DNA from: Caryophanales bacterium UBA3620
Lineage (GTDB): Bacteria > Bacillota_I > Bacilli_A > RF39 > UBA660
DNA: 16,592 nucleotides
Direction: 5' to 3'
Assembly: GCA_002375205.1 (NCBI GenBank)
Contig: DFLL01000026.1
Location: forward strand, 1-16,592
Made by a program: the position numbers and the translations under genes. A model generated the notes under the pieces. That model was not told the DNA's origin. It searched no databases and worked only from the letters and a program-made list of their open reading frames with translations. Positions within the stretch are counted from its first letter, which is position 1. The number at the start of each line of letters is the position of its first letter. Shown here in pieces: positions 1 to 7,497 of this stretch.

Positions 1-14
1 GTCCACTTTTTATT

Positions 15-52
15 GACTTATTCATATTATTTTAATTAATAGTCTTTTTTTT
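15..52 (+). terminator. possible terminator of an upstream gene
   Basis: GACT (15-18) can pair with AGTC (41-44). Three further A-T pairs form if T19 bulges out, and a run of eight T (45-52) follows. The stem is weak and the upstream gene lies outside the window. Confidence 0.35.
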
Positions 53-64
53 ATTTAAAAAAAT

Positions 65-73
65 TGGTATAAT
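65..73 (+). promoter_or_regulatory. extended -10 promoter for the sortase gene
   Basis: TGGTATAAT (65-73) is a perfect TATAAT preceded by TG-N, the extended -10 form that can work without a strong -35. No good -35 is seen 17 bases upstream, only a T-run. It lies 26 bases before the sortase start, with a GAGGTG ribosome binding site (88-93) between. Confidence 0.6.
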
Positions 74-98
74 TGTATCTAGATAGTGAGGTGTTTAA

Positions 99-992
99 AT
101 GGGAAATAATAGATATAATATTGATTATATTCCTAAGCATTCACGGAGAAATAATAATAAAAGAGAAATTATTGTGAGAAGAAAAAGAAGACGAATTAAG
201 ATTAAATGGGTTCTTTTATTATTATTATTAATTATAGGGGTTATTGTATATAGTTTATATAAGATATTTAGTTGGGGTATTGATAGTAAAAAAACTGAAA
301 ATATTACTAAGAAAATTGAAGAAGTTACGAAAGTAGTTGAAGTAGAGGATACTCCTGAAACTGTGATTGTGAATGAAGAAGATGATAAAAGAAATCCATA
401 TTGGTATTATATTACTTTTCCACTTATTGATGTTGATATAACGGAATTATATAGGCTAAATAGTGATATTGTGGGATGGATTAATGTTAATAATACTAAT
501 ATTAATTATCCTTTTGTACATACTAGTGATAATGATTTTTATCTTAGTCATTCTTTTGATAAGAGTTATAATACTGCGGGATGGATATTTTTAGATTATC
601 GTAATAATATTAATTTTGGTGATAGAAATAATATTATATATGGTCATAGTAGACTTGATAAAACAATGTTTGGCTCACTTAATGGGGTATTAAAAAGTGA
701 TTGGTATTCAAATAAGGATAATCATGTTATTAGAATATCTTTAGAGAATGAAAATACTTTATGGCAAATATTTTCGGTATATAAAATTAAAACGGAAACT
801 TACTATATTACTACTAATTTTAATAGTGATAATGAATATGTGGAATTTTTGAATACTATTAAAGGTAGAAGTTTATATAATTTTAATACTAATTTGAGTA
901 AAGATGATAAGATATTAACTCTTAGCACTTGTTATTCTGATTCTGAAAGAACGGTTGTTCATGCTAGATTAATAAAGAGGAGTGTCAAATAA
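99..992 (+). CDS. srtB: class B-type sortase (cysteine transpeptidase)
   Basis: Sortases cleave a C-terminal sorting signal on secreted proteins and join the protein to peptidoglycan or to another protein outside the membrane. The 297-residue protein has a basic cytoplasmic N-terminus, one membrane segment (about residues 36-55), a polar linker, and a sortase domain from about residue 115 to the end. Visible catalytic residues are His183 in IIYGHS, Cys278 in TLSTCYSD and Arg284 shortly after it. The pattern 'DIVGWI..NTNINYPFV...DN.FYL.H.F' is typical of class B. The ATG at 99 has a GAGGTG site five bases upstream. No protein in the window carries an obvious LPxTG or NPQTN-like signal, so its substrate is unknown. 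The sortase call is firm; the subclass is likely. Confidence 0.88.
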   Translation: MGNNRYNIDYIPKHSRRNNNKREIIVRRKRRRIKIKWVLLLLLLIIGVIVYSLYKIFSWGIDSKKTENITKKIEEVTKVVEVEDTPETVIVNEEDDKRNPYWYYITFPLIDVDITELYRLNSDIVGWINVNNTNINYPFVHTSDNDFYLSHSFDKSYNTAGWIFLDYRNNINFGDRNNIIYGHSRLDKTMFGSLNGVLKSDWYSNKDNHVIRISLENENTLWQIFSVYKIKTETYYITTNFNSDNEYVEFLNTIKGRSLYNFNTNLSKDDKILTLSTCYSDSERTVVHARLIKRSVK

Positions 993-995
993 TTA

Positions 996-1024
996 TAGAC
1001 TTTTTATAATTTATTTAGTACAAT
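996..1024 (+). promoter_or_regulatory. promoter for rsmE (TAGACT-17-TACAAT)
   Basis: TAGACT (996-1001) and TACAAT (1019-1024) are separated by 17 bases, the ideal sigma-A spacing. They sit in the 50-base gap between the sortase and rsmE. The same -35 variant occurs before pgk and the CPBP protease gene. Confidence 0.5.
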
Positions 1025-1042
1025 TAATTTGGAAGTGATATT

Positions 1043-1756
1043 GTGCAGAGATATTTTGCTAAAGGTTATGATAAAACTATAGTATTGGAAAACAGTGATA
1101 TTCATCATATTAAGAACGTTATGAGGATGAAAATAAATGACTTAATAGAGGTTGTTTATAATAATAAAATATATATATGTAAAATTAATTCTTTTGATCC
1201 TTTCTCTTTAAATATTGAAAGTATTGTAGATGATGAAAATAAGCTTAATTTTGATGTTACTGTTGCAGTTGGACTTGTTAAGGAACAAAAGATGGACTTG
1301 ATACTTCAAAAACTTACTGAACTTGGTGTAAGTACTATTATTCCTGTTGATATGGAACGTAGTATTGTTAAGATTGATAGTACTAGATTTAAGAAAAAGA
1401 AGGAAAGGTGGATAAGTATCTGCAAGGAGGCTAGTGAACAATCAAAAAGAATTAGTATGCCAATAATTGAAGATGTTATGAGTTTGAAGGAATTAATTAA
1501 AAAGGAGGCTGATATTAAGTTAGTAGCCTCTACTAAAGAAAAGGATAAAATGTTTAATTACTATTTACAAAGAATTAGTAATTGTGCTAAAATTATAGTG
1601 GTAGTTGGTCCTGAAGGAGGACTTAGTGATAAAGAAGAAACTTATTTATTGAATAATGGATTTGATAGTATAAGTTTTGGAAAATTGATATTTAGAGTTG
1701 AAACGGCATGTATATATGTTGGTTCAATACTTAATTATTTAAGTAGTTTGAGGTGA
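1043..1756 (+). CDS. rsmE: 16S rRNA (uracil1498-N3)-methyltransferase RsmE
   Basis: RsmE is a SPOUT-class methyltransferase that uses S-adenosylmethionine to methylate N3 of U1498 in 16S rRNA. The 237-residue protein matches the family throughout. The N-terminal PUA-like domain opens MQRYFA and contains HHIKNVMRMKINDLIEV (about residues 21-37). The C-terminal knot carries VGPEGGLSDKEE (GPEGG at 189-193) and FGKLIFRVETA (about 212-222), which form the cofactor pocket. The start is GTG at 1043, five bases after GGAAGTGAT, and MQRYF is the usual family N-terminus. Its last codons hold the GAGGTGAT ribosome binding site of the next gene, so the two are probably translationally coupled. Confidence 0.95.
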   Translation: MQRYFAKGYDKTIVLENSDIHHIKNVMRMKINDLIEVVYNNKIYICKINSFDPFSLNIESIVDDENKLNFDVTVAVGLVKEQKMDLILQKLTELGVSTIIPVDMERSIVKIDSTRFKKKKERWISICKEASEQSKRISMPIIEDVMSLKELIKKEADIKLVASTKEKDKMFNYYLQRISNCAKIIVVVGPEGGLSDKEETYLLNNGFDSISFGKLIFRVETACIYVGSILNYLSSLR

Positions 1757-1761
1757 TACTA

Positions 1762-2643
1762 ATGGGTTTTTATGGTAATTTGACTGGCGATGGAGTATTT
1801 TTCTTTTGGTTAGCTATTGTCTTGTCTTGTATATTAGTTGGACTTGCAATCTTTCTTTTATATAAAAATAGAAAATTAGCTACATTATTAAAAGAAGAGA
1901 AGAAAGCCGCTTCTTATTCTGCTGATAAAGAAGATAATGTACAAAAAGTTATTGATCCCATTGATGTTATTGAGAAGGATAATAAGGATTCAGAAGTTTT
2001 ACAAATTAGTAATAAAGATAACCTTAATGGATTAGAAATACTTCAGATTGATAATAAAAAGGAGAGTATTCCTTTAAAAAATAAAGAAGTAGTTAATAGT
2101 AAAGAAGATAAGTATGAATATGATAGTAAATTTATTTTTTCTGATGATGAAGAGATTCCTAAATCATTTGAATCTGGTACTGAGGAAAAAAAAGAGGTTA
2201 TTTCTGATGATGAAGCCCCAAAACCTTACCAAAAGAATGTTTTAAGAGAAATGTCTAAAAAAATGCCTATTTCACCAATTCATATTGAAAAGAATTATAT
2301 TGATGAGGATGTAAGTATATATTCTGTTTCAAATGATGATAATTATGATTTGGAGGAAGTTTATTTAGAAGATGAATCTATTTCTCCACTTGAGGAAATA
2401 GAAGATACTTATAGTGTTAATGATAATATGAAATTTGCTAGTGAAGTTGTATCGCGAATGGAAGAAGAAATGAAACCATCTAATATTGAACTTACTGATT
2501 ATGAAAAAAAACAAGAAGAAGAGGCTATTATTAGTTATGAGGAACTTCAAAAGGTTAAGGATAAAATTTATAATTTAACTGAGGAAGAAGAAGATGGGGA
2601 GTTTATTGACGAACTTAAAAATTTTAGATTAGATTTGAAATAA
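1762..2643 (+). CDS. acidic single-pass membrane protein of unknown function
   Basis: I do not recognise a named family. The 293-residue protein has one N-terminal membrane helix (about residues 11-34, FFFWLAIVLSCILVGLAIFLLY) followed by a short basic stretch. A long, probably disordered Asp/Glu/Lys-rich region follows, then a C-terminal segment from about residue 225 (KFASEVVSRMEEEMKPSNIELTDYEK, SYEELQKVKDKIYNL, GEFIDELKNFRL) that looks more ordered and helical. The basic residues after the helix suggest the acidic part is cytoplasmic. I prefer ATG 1762 over GTG 1753 because GAGGTGAT (1750-1757), within the end of rsmE, is correctly spaced for 1762 and would overlap the GTG. An intrinsic terminator starts at its stop codon. 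A scaffold or cell-envelope role is a guess. Confidence 0.8.
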   Translation: MGFYGNLTGDGVFFFWLAIVLSCILVGLAIFLLYKNRKLATLLKEEKKAASYSADKEDNVQKVIDPIDVIEKDNKDSEVLQISNKDNLNGLEILQIDNKKESIPLKNKEVVNSKEDKYEYDSKFIFSDDEEIPKSFESGTEEKKEVISDDEAPKPYQKNVLREMSKKMPISPIHIEKNYIDEDVSIYSVSNDDNYDLEEVYLEDESISPLEEIEDTYSVNDNMKFASEVVSRMEEEMKPSNIELTDYEKKQEEEAIISYEELQKVKDKIYNLTEEEEDGEFIDELKNFRLDLK

Positions 2644-2664
2644 GCATAGAAATATGCTTTTTTT
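2642..2664 (+). terminator. intrinsic terminator after the acidic membrane protein gene
   Basis: AAGCATA (2642-2648), loop GAAA, TATGCTT (2653-2659), then T to 2664. The stem begins inside the TAA stop. The T-run merges into the TTCGACA box of the spoIIP promoter. Confidence 0.85.
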
Positions 2665-2696
2665 CGACATATAATGTCTATTTATAAGTATATACT
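2663..2696 (+). promoter_or_regulatory. candidate Spo0A-controlled promoter of spoIIP
   Basis: TTCGACA (2663-2669) is a perfect reverse-orientation 0A box. TATACT (2691-2696) starts 28 bases after the first base of the box. The implied 5' leader is very short, about 11 bases. GACAT-ATA-ATGTC (2666-2678) forms a small inverted repeat over the box. In B. subtilis spoIIP is transcribed by sigma-E, so direct Spo0A control here would be a difference; a sigma-E promoter cannot be excluded. Confidence 0.5.
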
Positions 2697-2713
2697 TTTA
2701 TTAGGTGATATTC

Positions 2714-3724
2714 TTGAAAAAAATGAAATTAAAAGGTTCTTCTAAAAAAAGAGTATTTAAGTCTATTATTTGTTTAGTTATCATTTATTTATTATTTTCG
2801 ATTACTTTTTATTATTCTTTAAGAAATAGTAATAATGTTAATAATACTAAATTTATTAATTTTTTATTAGAAGGTGGTAATAGTCATTTACTTGAAGAAC
2901 ATAAACTAATTGATATAGTTAATTCTAGTACTAATTATTTATTTAATATTGATTTTAAGAATCCGAGTACTATCCTTAATCTTGGGATATTTAAAGAAAA
3001 ATCATCTAGCATTGAATTAGAATATAATGATGATTATAGTAATTTAGAGGAACTTAAGAAGGTTAGTTCTTATATTGAAGATCCAAATCCTGTAGATATT
3101 AATAATCCGATTGTTTATATATATAATTCACATCAATTAGAAAACTATAATAGTACTAATTTAGATATATATGGGATTACTCCCAATGTGTTGATGGCAT
3201 CATATTTACTTAAAGAAAAACTTAATAGTAGGGGCATATCTACAATAGTGGAGGATGCTAATTTAACAGAATTCTTAAGTTTAAATGGATGGGATCATAC
3301 TAATTCTTATAAAGCATCTAGAATATTTATCCTTGATAAAAAAAATAAATATAGTTCTCTAAAATATTTTATTGATATTCATAGGGATTCTGTTGGAAGA
3401 AGTGGTACTACTACTAATATTGGTGGAAAGGATTATGCTAAAATTTTATTTGTTGTAGGACTTGAGCATGACAATTATAAAGATAATTTAAAAACTTCTG
3501 AAGAAATTAATGGCATTGTTGATAAATATTATCCTGGATTGTCTAAGGGAATATTAAAAAAAGAAGGAATAGGAGTAGATGGTATATATAACCAAGATAT
3601 TAGTTCTAATAGTATATTAATTGAAGTAGGTGGAGTAGATAATACTATTGATGAAGTCTTAAATACGGTAGAAGCATTATCTAATAGTTTATACTTTTAT
3701 ATTAATGGTGATAACAATGAATAA
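2714..3724 (+). CDS. spoIIP: stage II sporulation protein P (peptidoglycan amidase SpoIIP)
   Basis: SpoIIP is an N-acetylmuramoyl-L-alanine amidase. With SpoIID and SpoIIM it thins septal peptidoglycan and drives engulfment of the forespore. The 336-residue protein has a basic N-terminus, one membrane segment (about residues 14-36), a spacer, and the SpoIIP amidase domain from about residue 130. Zinc and catalytic motifs are visible: YIYNSHQLENY (His140), VEDAN (Glu180), YFIDIHRDSVGR (His223) and ILIEVGGVDNT (Glu304). I start at TTG 2714 because AGGTGAT (2703-2709) is correctly spaced for it; GTG 2705 would lie inside that site. The next gene overlaps the end by 8 bases. A candidate 0A box lies upstream. 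Confidence 0.93.
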   Translation: MKKMKLKGSSKKRVFKSIICLVIIYLLFSITFYYSLRNSNNVNNTKFINFLLEGGNSHLLEEHKLIDIVNSSTNYLFNIDFKNPSTILNLGIFKEKSSSIELEYNDDYSNLEELKKVSSYIEDPNPVDINNPIVYIYNSHQLENYNSTNLDIYGITPNVLMASYLLKEKLNSRGISTIVEDANLTEFLSLNGWDHTNSYKASRIFILDKKNKYSSLKYFIDIHRDSVGRSGTTTNIGGKDYAKILFVVGLEHDNYKDNLKTSEEINGIVDKYYPGLSKGILKKEGIGVDGIYNQDISSNSILIEVGGVDNTIDEVLNTVEALSNSLYFYINGDNNE

Positions 3725-4043
3725 AAAGAAGCTTGTTAGAAGTGCTTTCTTTATCTTTTTTTTGGCTTTCGTAGTATCATATATTATTGAAAGAAGCGGT
3801 TATTATGAGTATAATTTGGAAAAGAGAACGATTCTTACTGGTGAAATGATGAGAAAATTTGAAAAAGATATTAGTGATGGAAAAGATGTAACATTAGAAG
3901 ATTATGCGATACCTACCTATAGAGACTATACTAGTTCTTTAACTAGGAAAACTAATAAGGTATCTTCAGGAGTAAACAAATTATTAAAAAGAGGTATTGA
4001 AAATGTATTTAGAATTTTTGGTAATTTTGTTAAAGAGGAATAG
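3717..4043 (+). CDS. small membrane protein downstream of spoIIP (YqxA position)
   Basis: This 108-residue protein has a basic N-terminus, one membrane helix (about residues 8-25, RSAFFIFFLAFVVSYII) and a charged extracytoplasmic part (RTILTGEMMRKFEKDISDGKDVTLEDYAI), then a Lys-rich tail with a possible amphipathic end (VFRIFGNFV). ATG 3717 is chosen over ATG 3705 because GGTGAT (3707-3712) sits four bases before it. It overlaps spoIIP by 8 bases, so the two are almost certainly co-expressed. In B. subtilis spoIIP is followed by yqxA, which encodes a protein of similar size with one membrane helix. I see the same position and topology but cannot claim sequence homology. A sporulation role is inferred from context. 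Confidence 0.78.
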   Translation: MNKKKLVRSAFFIFFLAFVVSYIIERSGYYEYNLEKRTILTGEMMRKFEKDISDGKDVTLEDYAIPTYRDYTSSLTRKTNKVSSGVNKLLKRGIENVFRIFGNFVKEE

Positions 4044-4046
4044 ATA

Positions 4047-4075
4047 TTGTATTTTTAATTAATGTTTGATAAAAT
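4047..4075 (+). promoter_or_regulatory. promoter for the NifU-like gene
   Basis: TTGTAT (4047-4052), 17-base spacer, TAAAAT (4070-4075). TGA just before the hexamer gives an extended -10. It lies directly after the stop of the preceding gene and 18 bases before the start codon at 4094. Confidence 0.5.
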
Positions 4076-4093
4076 ATATTTTGGGTGAGATTT

Positions 4094-4330
4094 ATGGATA
4101 ATAAGAAAATTGAAAAAAAAATAATAGAGGTATTAGATAGAATTAGACCCTATTTAGAGAATGATGGTGGTTCTGTTAAGTTTAATAGATTTGAAAATGG
4201 TGTTGTGTATGTTACTTTAGTAGGAGCATGTTCTAATTGTGAACTTGCTACTTATACATTAGAAGATGGTATAGAAAGTGCTCTTATTAATGAGATACCA
4301 GAGGTTATTAAGGTTGTAAATGAGGATTAA
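4094..4330 (+). CDS. NifU C-terminal-domain Fe-S cluster scaffold/carrier
   Basis: This 78-residue protein is a stand-alone NifU C-terminal domain (NfuA/YutI type). Members hold a [4Fe-4S] cluster between subunits and pass it to client enzymes. The core motifs are present: IRPYLENDGGSVKF near the N-terminus and the cluster motif GACSNCELATYTLEDGIE with its CxxC (about residues 47-50). Length is normal. ATG 4094 follows GGGTGAG (4083-4089); GTG 4085 would lie inside that site. Its 3' end overlaps the convergent YutH-like gene by 23 bases, so its last eight codons (with the stop) are also antisense coding sequence. In B. subtilis yutI and yutH lie in the same chromosomal neighbourhood, which fits this pairing. 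Confidence 0.93.
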   Translation: MDNKKIEKKIIEVLDRIRPYLENDGGSVKFNRFENGVVYVTLVGACSNCELATYTLEDGIESALINEIPEVIKVVNED

Positions 4331-5219
4331 TGTCCTTGTTTTTTTTTAGCCATAAGGGTATTGGTATATTATAGTATTTAGATAGATATAGGTTAATATT
4401 ATAAAGATAGTCTTGGTATCCTTCGATTTTATCTAATATTATATTTAAATATTGTTCTTTTAATTCATTATTTATTATTTTATCAATAGTATTAAAGTAG
4501 AAATTGGGATATAATAGTCTAGAAAATAGTACTTGGATTCCATATTTAGAGTAGTTGTTATGTTTAAAGTATTCATCTAATTCTCTATATATATTGGTAT
4601 TATTTATAAAGAATGAATACTTTATATATTCAGATATGTCTCTTGCTTTATGGTCAAAGATTATATTAAATGGGTCATATAGGGAATTGGATAAGCTAAT
4701 ATGAGATATTACTTTTTTATCTAGATAATAATTTCTTGATACTTCTTTTTTGGTATTTACTAAATAGGATATGGCATTTTCTGATAATCCGATGAAGTAA
4801 TCAGAACTCTCTCTAATAAGAGGAAATTTGTTGACGTTTTGTGAAATATATTCTTCTAGAAAGTCTATTCTATTTGACCATAGTGTTTCCCAATTGTTTC
4901 TTTCTAACTCTGGTATTATGCTAGTATTGATATTAGATAGATTTGAAATATTAGGAAGAGTGAGAATTGATGTTCTTTTTATTATTATAAGTGAATATAT
5001 TTTATTATTTATATTTGTAAATATATTATTATCTTTATTTGGAATAATAGCATTTATATTTAAAGTATTCGATAAATTACATATTATGCTTATATTGTTT
5101 ATCTTGTATATTTCTTTTAATATTAAAGTATTCTTTTTGGCTTTTAATATGTAATCATTGCCTTTATTTATTATACTATCTATTCTTATATTATAGTAGT
5201 ATTCTATTATATTTTCCAT
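4308..5219 (-). CDS. spore-coat kinase-fold protein, YutH/CotS-like
   Basis: This 303-residue protein resembles the CotS/YutH group of spore-coat proteins, which have an aminoglycoside-phosphotransferase-like kinase fold. Supporting motifs are an N-terminal beta-hairpin (YILKAKKNTLILKEI, about 23-37), WETLWSNRIDFLEEYI (110-125), DYFIGLSENAISYLV (140-154), SHISLSN (172-178), and DPFNIIFDHKARDISEYIK (182-200), which aligns with the group's 'FDH.SRDIAEWIR' signature. It is strongly enriched in Asn and Ile. The ATG at 5219 follows AAGGATGAT on the reverse strand. I saw no convincing sigma-A promoter, as expected for a mother-cell sporulation gene. Its 3' end overlaps the NifU-like gene by 23 bases. 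The coat-family call is moderate: several motifs match from memory, and catalytic activity is unproven. Confidence 0.62.
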   Translation of the reverse strand: MENIIEYYYNIRIDSIINKGNDYILKAKKNTLILKEIYKINNISIICNLSNTLNINAIIPNKDNNIFTNINNKIYSLIIIKRTSILTLPNISNLSNINTSIIPELERNNWETLWSNRIDFLEEYISQNVNKFPLIRESSDYFIGLSENAISYLVNTKKEVSRNYYLDKKVISHISLSNSLYDPFNIIFDHKARDISEYIKYSFFINNTNIYRELDEYFKHNNYSKYGIQVLFSRLLYPNFYFNTIDKIINNELKEQYLNIILDKIEGYQDYLYNINLYLSKYYNIPIPLWLKKNKDINPHLQP

Positions 5220-5259
5220 ATATCATCCTTATTATAATTTATTAATTTAAATTTAGATA

Positions 5260-5288
5260 TAGACTAATAATTTTAAATATGGTAGAAT
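5260..5288 (+). promoter_or_regulatory. promoter of the pgk operon (TAGACT-17-TAGAAT)
   Basis: TAGACT (5260-5265), 17-base spacer, TAGAAT (5283-5288). TGG precedes the -10 and gives an extended element. Start codon 5307 lies 18 bases downstream. Confidence 0.6.
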
Positions 5289-5306
5289 TATAGTTGGGTA
5301 ATGAAT

Positions 5307-6473
5307 ATGAAAAAGACTATTAAAGATTATGATTTGAATGGAAAGAAAGTTATTATTAGGTGTGATTTTAATATTCCGATGAGTAATGGTATTATTCTTG
5401 ATGATACAAGAATAAGGGCTAGTATTAAGACTATTAGGTATGCTATTAATAATGGTGCTTCTGTTATTCTTCTTTCACATTTAGGTAGGGTTAAAACTGA
5501 TGAAGATAAGAAGTGTAATAGCTTATATCCTGTTTCACTGGCTCTATCTAATATATTAAAAAAAGAAGTATTATTTTCTCCAGAAACTAGAGGTAAAGAA
5601 CTTAGTAGGATGGTTAGTGAATTGCAAAGTGGAGATATTCTTTTAGTAGAGAATACAAGATTTGAGGATATTGATGGTAATAAGGAATCGAAATGTGATA
5701 AGAGACTATCAAAATATTGGGCTAGTCTAGGTGATATCTATATTAATGATGCATATGGGGCATGTCATAGAAACCATGCTTCGGTTACTGGTATTCCTTT
5801 ATATATACCTAGTGGTATTGGATTTCTTGTCGAAAGAGAAATAAAAAAAATTAATGGTATATTAGAATTAAATACTCATCCTTTTATTACGATACTTGGT
5901 GGAAAGAAGATAGAAGATAAAACTAAATTAATTGAATCTTTAGTTAAGATTAGTGATAAATTGATTATAGGAGGGGCAATGTCTTTTACTTTTCTTAAAG
6001 TACTTGGATATAATACTGGAAAATGTATTATATCAGAAGATAATCTTTCCTTTTGTAAAAAAATATTAGATAATTATAAGGAAAAGATTATTTTACCTGT
6101 TGATTTTGTCTGTGAAGATGCAATTAAGGAAATAGATGAATTTGATGATAATGATATTGGATATGACATAGGCCCCAAAACGATTAGATTATTTGATGGG
6201 GAACTCAAAGATGCAAAAAGAGTTATATTAAATGGACCTATGGGGATGTTTGAAGATAGTAGATATGCTAATGGTACTAGAAAGGTATTTAATATTCTTG
6301 GAAAGTATAAGATTAAAACTGTTATAGGTGGGGGAGATTCTGCTTCTGCAGTTAATAATCTTGGATTTAATGATTTATTTTATCATGTATCTACAGGTGG
6401 CGGAGCTACTATGAAATATTTGGAAGATAGAAAATTAGTAGGAATAGAAGTGATTGAAGATGCAGAAAAGTAA
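5307..6473 (+). CDS. pgk: phosphoglycerate kinase
   Basis: Pgk transfers the 1-phosphate of 1,3-bisphosphoglycerate to ADP, the first ATP-forming step of glycolysis. The 388-residue cytosolic protein is full length. Visible motifs: VIIRCDFNIP (15-24), LLSHLGR (55-61), LVENTRFED (113-121), NDAYGACHRNHAS (148-159), ILGGKKIEDK (196-205), GYDIGPKTI (285-293), ILNGPMGMFED (307-317) and GGGDSASAV (341-349). It is somewhat divergent: GGKK replaces the usual GGAK, though the phosphate-binding Lys is kept, and HRNHAS replaces HRAHAS. ATG 5307 is preferred to ATG 5301 because GGG (5296-5298) is correctly spaced only for 5307, and the family usually begins M-x-KKT. Its end overlaps the next gene by 14 bases. 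Confidence 0.95.
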   Translation: MKKTIKDYDLNGKKVIIRCDFNIPMSNGIILDDTRIRASIKTIRYAINNGASVILLSHLGRVKTDEDKKCNSLYPVSLALSNILKKEVLFSPETRGKELSRMVSELQSGDILLVENTRFEDIDGNKESKCDKRLSKYWASLGDIYINDAYGACHRNHASVTGIPLYIPSGIGFLVEREIKKINGILELNTHPFITILGGKKIEDKTKLIESLVKISDKLIIGGAMSFTFLKVLGYNTGKCIISEDNLSFCKKILDNYKEKIILPVDFVCEDAIKEIDEFDDNDIGYDIGPKTIRLFDGELKDAKRVILNGPMGMFEDSRYANGTRKVFNILGKYKIKTVIGGGDSASAVNNLGFNDLFYHVSTGGGATMKYLEDRKLVGIEVIEDAEK

Positions 6474-7497
6474 AATTAAAATTTATTTAGTATTTGTAAT
6501 TGTACTATTTGTATGTGTTTTATTCTTTTCTTTAAAGAATGATTTTAAAGATATATTACATAGTCTTTATAATGTTAATTATATATGGTTATTATTTGGA
6601 ATAGTATTTGTCTTTTTATCTAAATGTTTGATTGGTTTAACAACTTTTGAACTTGGAAAGAAAGAGAATAAGAAGATAAGTATGTCTAAGATGCAACAGA
6701 TAGCTCTTATTTATCATTTTTATGCTGGTATTACCCCAAGTGCTATTGGCGGAGAAGCTTTTGAAATATTCTATTTGAAACAAAGTGGTATATCTCTTGG
6801 TGGCGCTTCGAATATAACAATGCAAAAGTTTATTCTCTATGAAATAGCACTTATAATTGTAAATACTGTTGCAGTTATAATTAACTTTTTTACGCATATA
6901 GTGGTGGATAGTAGTTTTGTTGGTAGTGCAATTACTCTTAATTTTATTGTTAATTTTGTTCTGTTAGGGGGATGCTTTCTTATTACTTATAATAAATGGG
7001 TAAAAAATTTTATATTGCAAAAAGGAGTTTTCTTTTTAAATAAAATTAAAATTATAAAAGATGTTAATAAATCAAGGGATAAGATTGATGAATTTATGGT
7101 TAACTTTGATGAAGGAGCTAAATCACTTCGTAGCGATAGACATTTATTATGGAAAATCGGAGTGTATAATATTTTTTCATTATTTTTCTTAATGATAGCT
7201 GCTTGGCCAATTGCTAGAGCAATGCATATTACTAATATTAGTTTTATTAATTTATTTATTCTTGCTACATATGCTAAAATGATGTGTTCACTAATTGTTA
7301 CTCCAGGCGCAAGTGGTGCTGCTGAATACTGTTTTATATATTTATTTACTGGTTTGATTGAAGAAAATGATATAATGCCTTATATGCTTATTTGGAGATT
7401 TGCTACATATTATGTTCCCCTAGTAGTAGGAGGAATATTGGCTTTATCATGGGAAAGGAGAAAAACTCATGAAGAAACTACTAGTTCTAAATCATAA
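6460..7497 (+). CDS. lysylphosphatidylglycerol synthase-type polytopic membrane protein (UPF0104)
   Basis: This 345-residue integral membrane protein belongs to the LPG_synthase_TM/UPF0104 family, which includes the flippase-like membrane half of MprF and stand-alone relatives of unclear substrate. About eight hydrophobic segments are seen, beginning at residues 7-24 and 42-60. The family signature GITPSAIGGEAFEIFYLKQSGISLGGASN (about 90-118) is clear, and a second motif, IVTPGASGAAEYCF, lies near residues 280-293. There is no soluble aminoacyl-transferase domain, so it does not make lysyl-PG by itself. It lies between pgk and tpiA and overlaps both by 14 and 29 bases, so translation is probably coupled. 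ATG 6460 follows GAAGTGAT. A lipid flippase or lipid-modification role is inferred from the family. Confidence 0.85.
   Translation: MQKSKIKIYLVFVIVLFVCVLFFSLKNDFKDILHSLYNVNYIWLLFGIVFVFLSKCLIGLTTFELGKKENKKISMSKMQQIALIYHFYAGITPSAIGGEAFEIFYLKQSGISLGGASNITMQKFILYEIALIIVNTVAVIINFFTHIVVDSSFVGSAITLNFIVNFVLLGGCFLITYNKWVKNFILQKGVFFLNKIKIIKDVNKSRDKIDEFMVNFDEGAKSLRSDRHLLWKIGVYNIFSLFFLMIAAWPIARAMHITNISFINLFILATYAKMMCSLIVTPGASGAAEYCFIYLFTGLIEENDIMPYMLIWRFATYYVPLVVGGILALSWERRKTHEETTSSKS

Noticed and set aside
2607..2613. TGACGAA, matching the relaxed 0A consensus
   Set aside because: It is within coding sequence and has no -10 at the 28-base offset seen for the intergenic boxes.
4323..4347. AGGA/TCCT hairpin plus nine T as a terminator of the NifU-like gene
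   Set aside because: The stem is only four pairs, and the T-run is the Lys-Lys-Asn-Lys codons of the opposite gene. It may contribute, but I would not call it.
4828..5154. Forward 108-codon hydrophobic frame
   Set aside because: It is the antisense of the YutH-like gene, whose motifs are convincing; the hydrophobicity reflects AT-rich complement codons.
5828..5834. A perfect TGTCGAA 0A-box sequence
   Set aside because: It lies deep inside pgk coding sequence with no promoter or gene start nearby, so chance is the simplest explanation.
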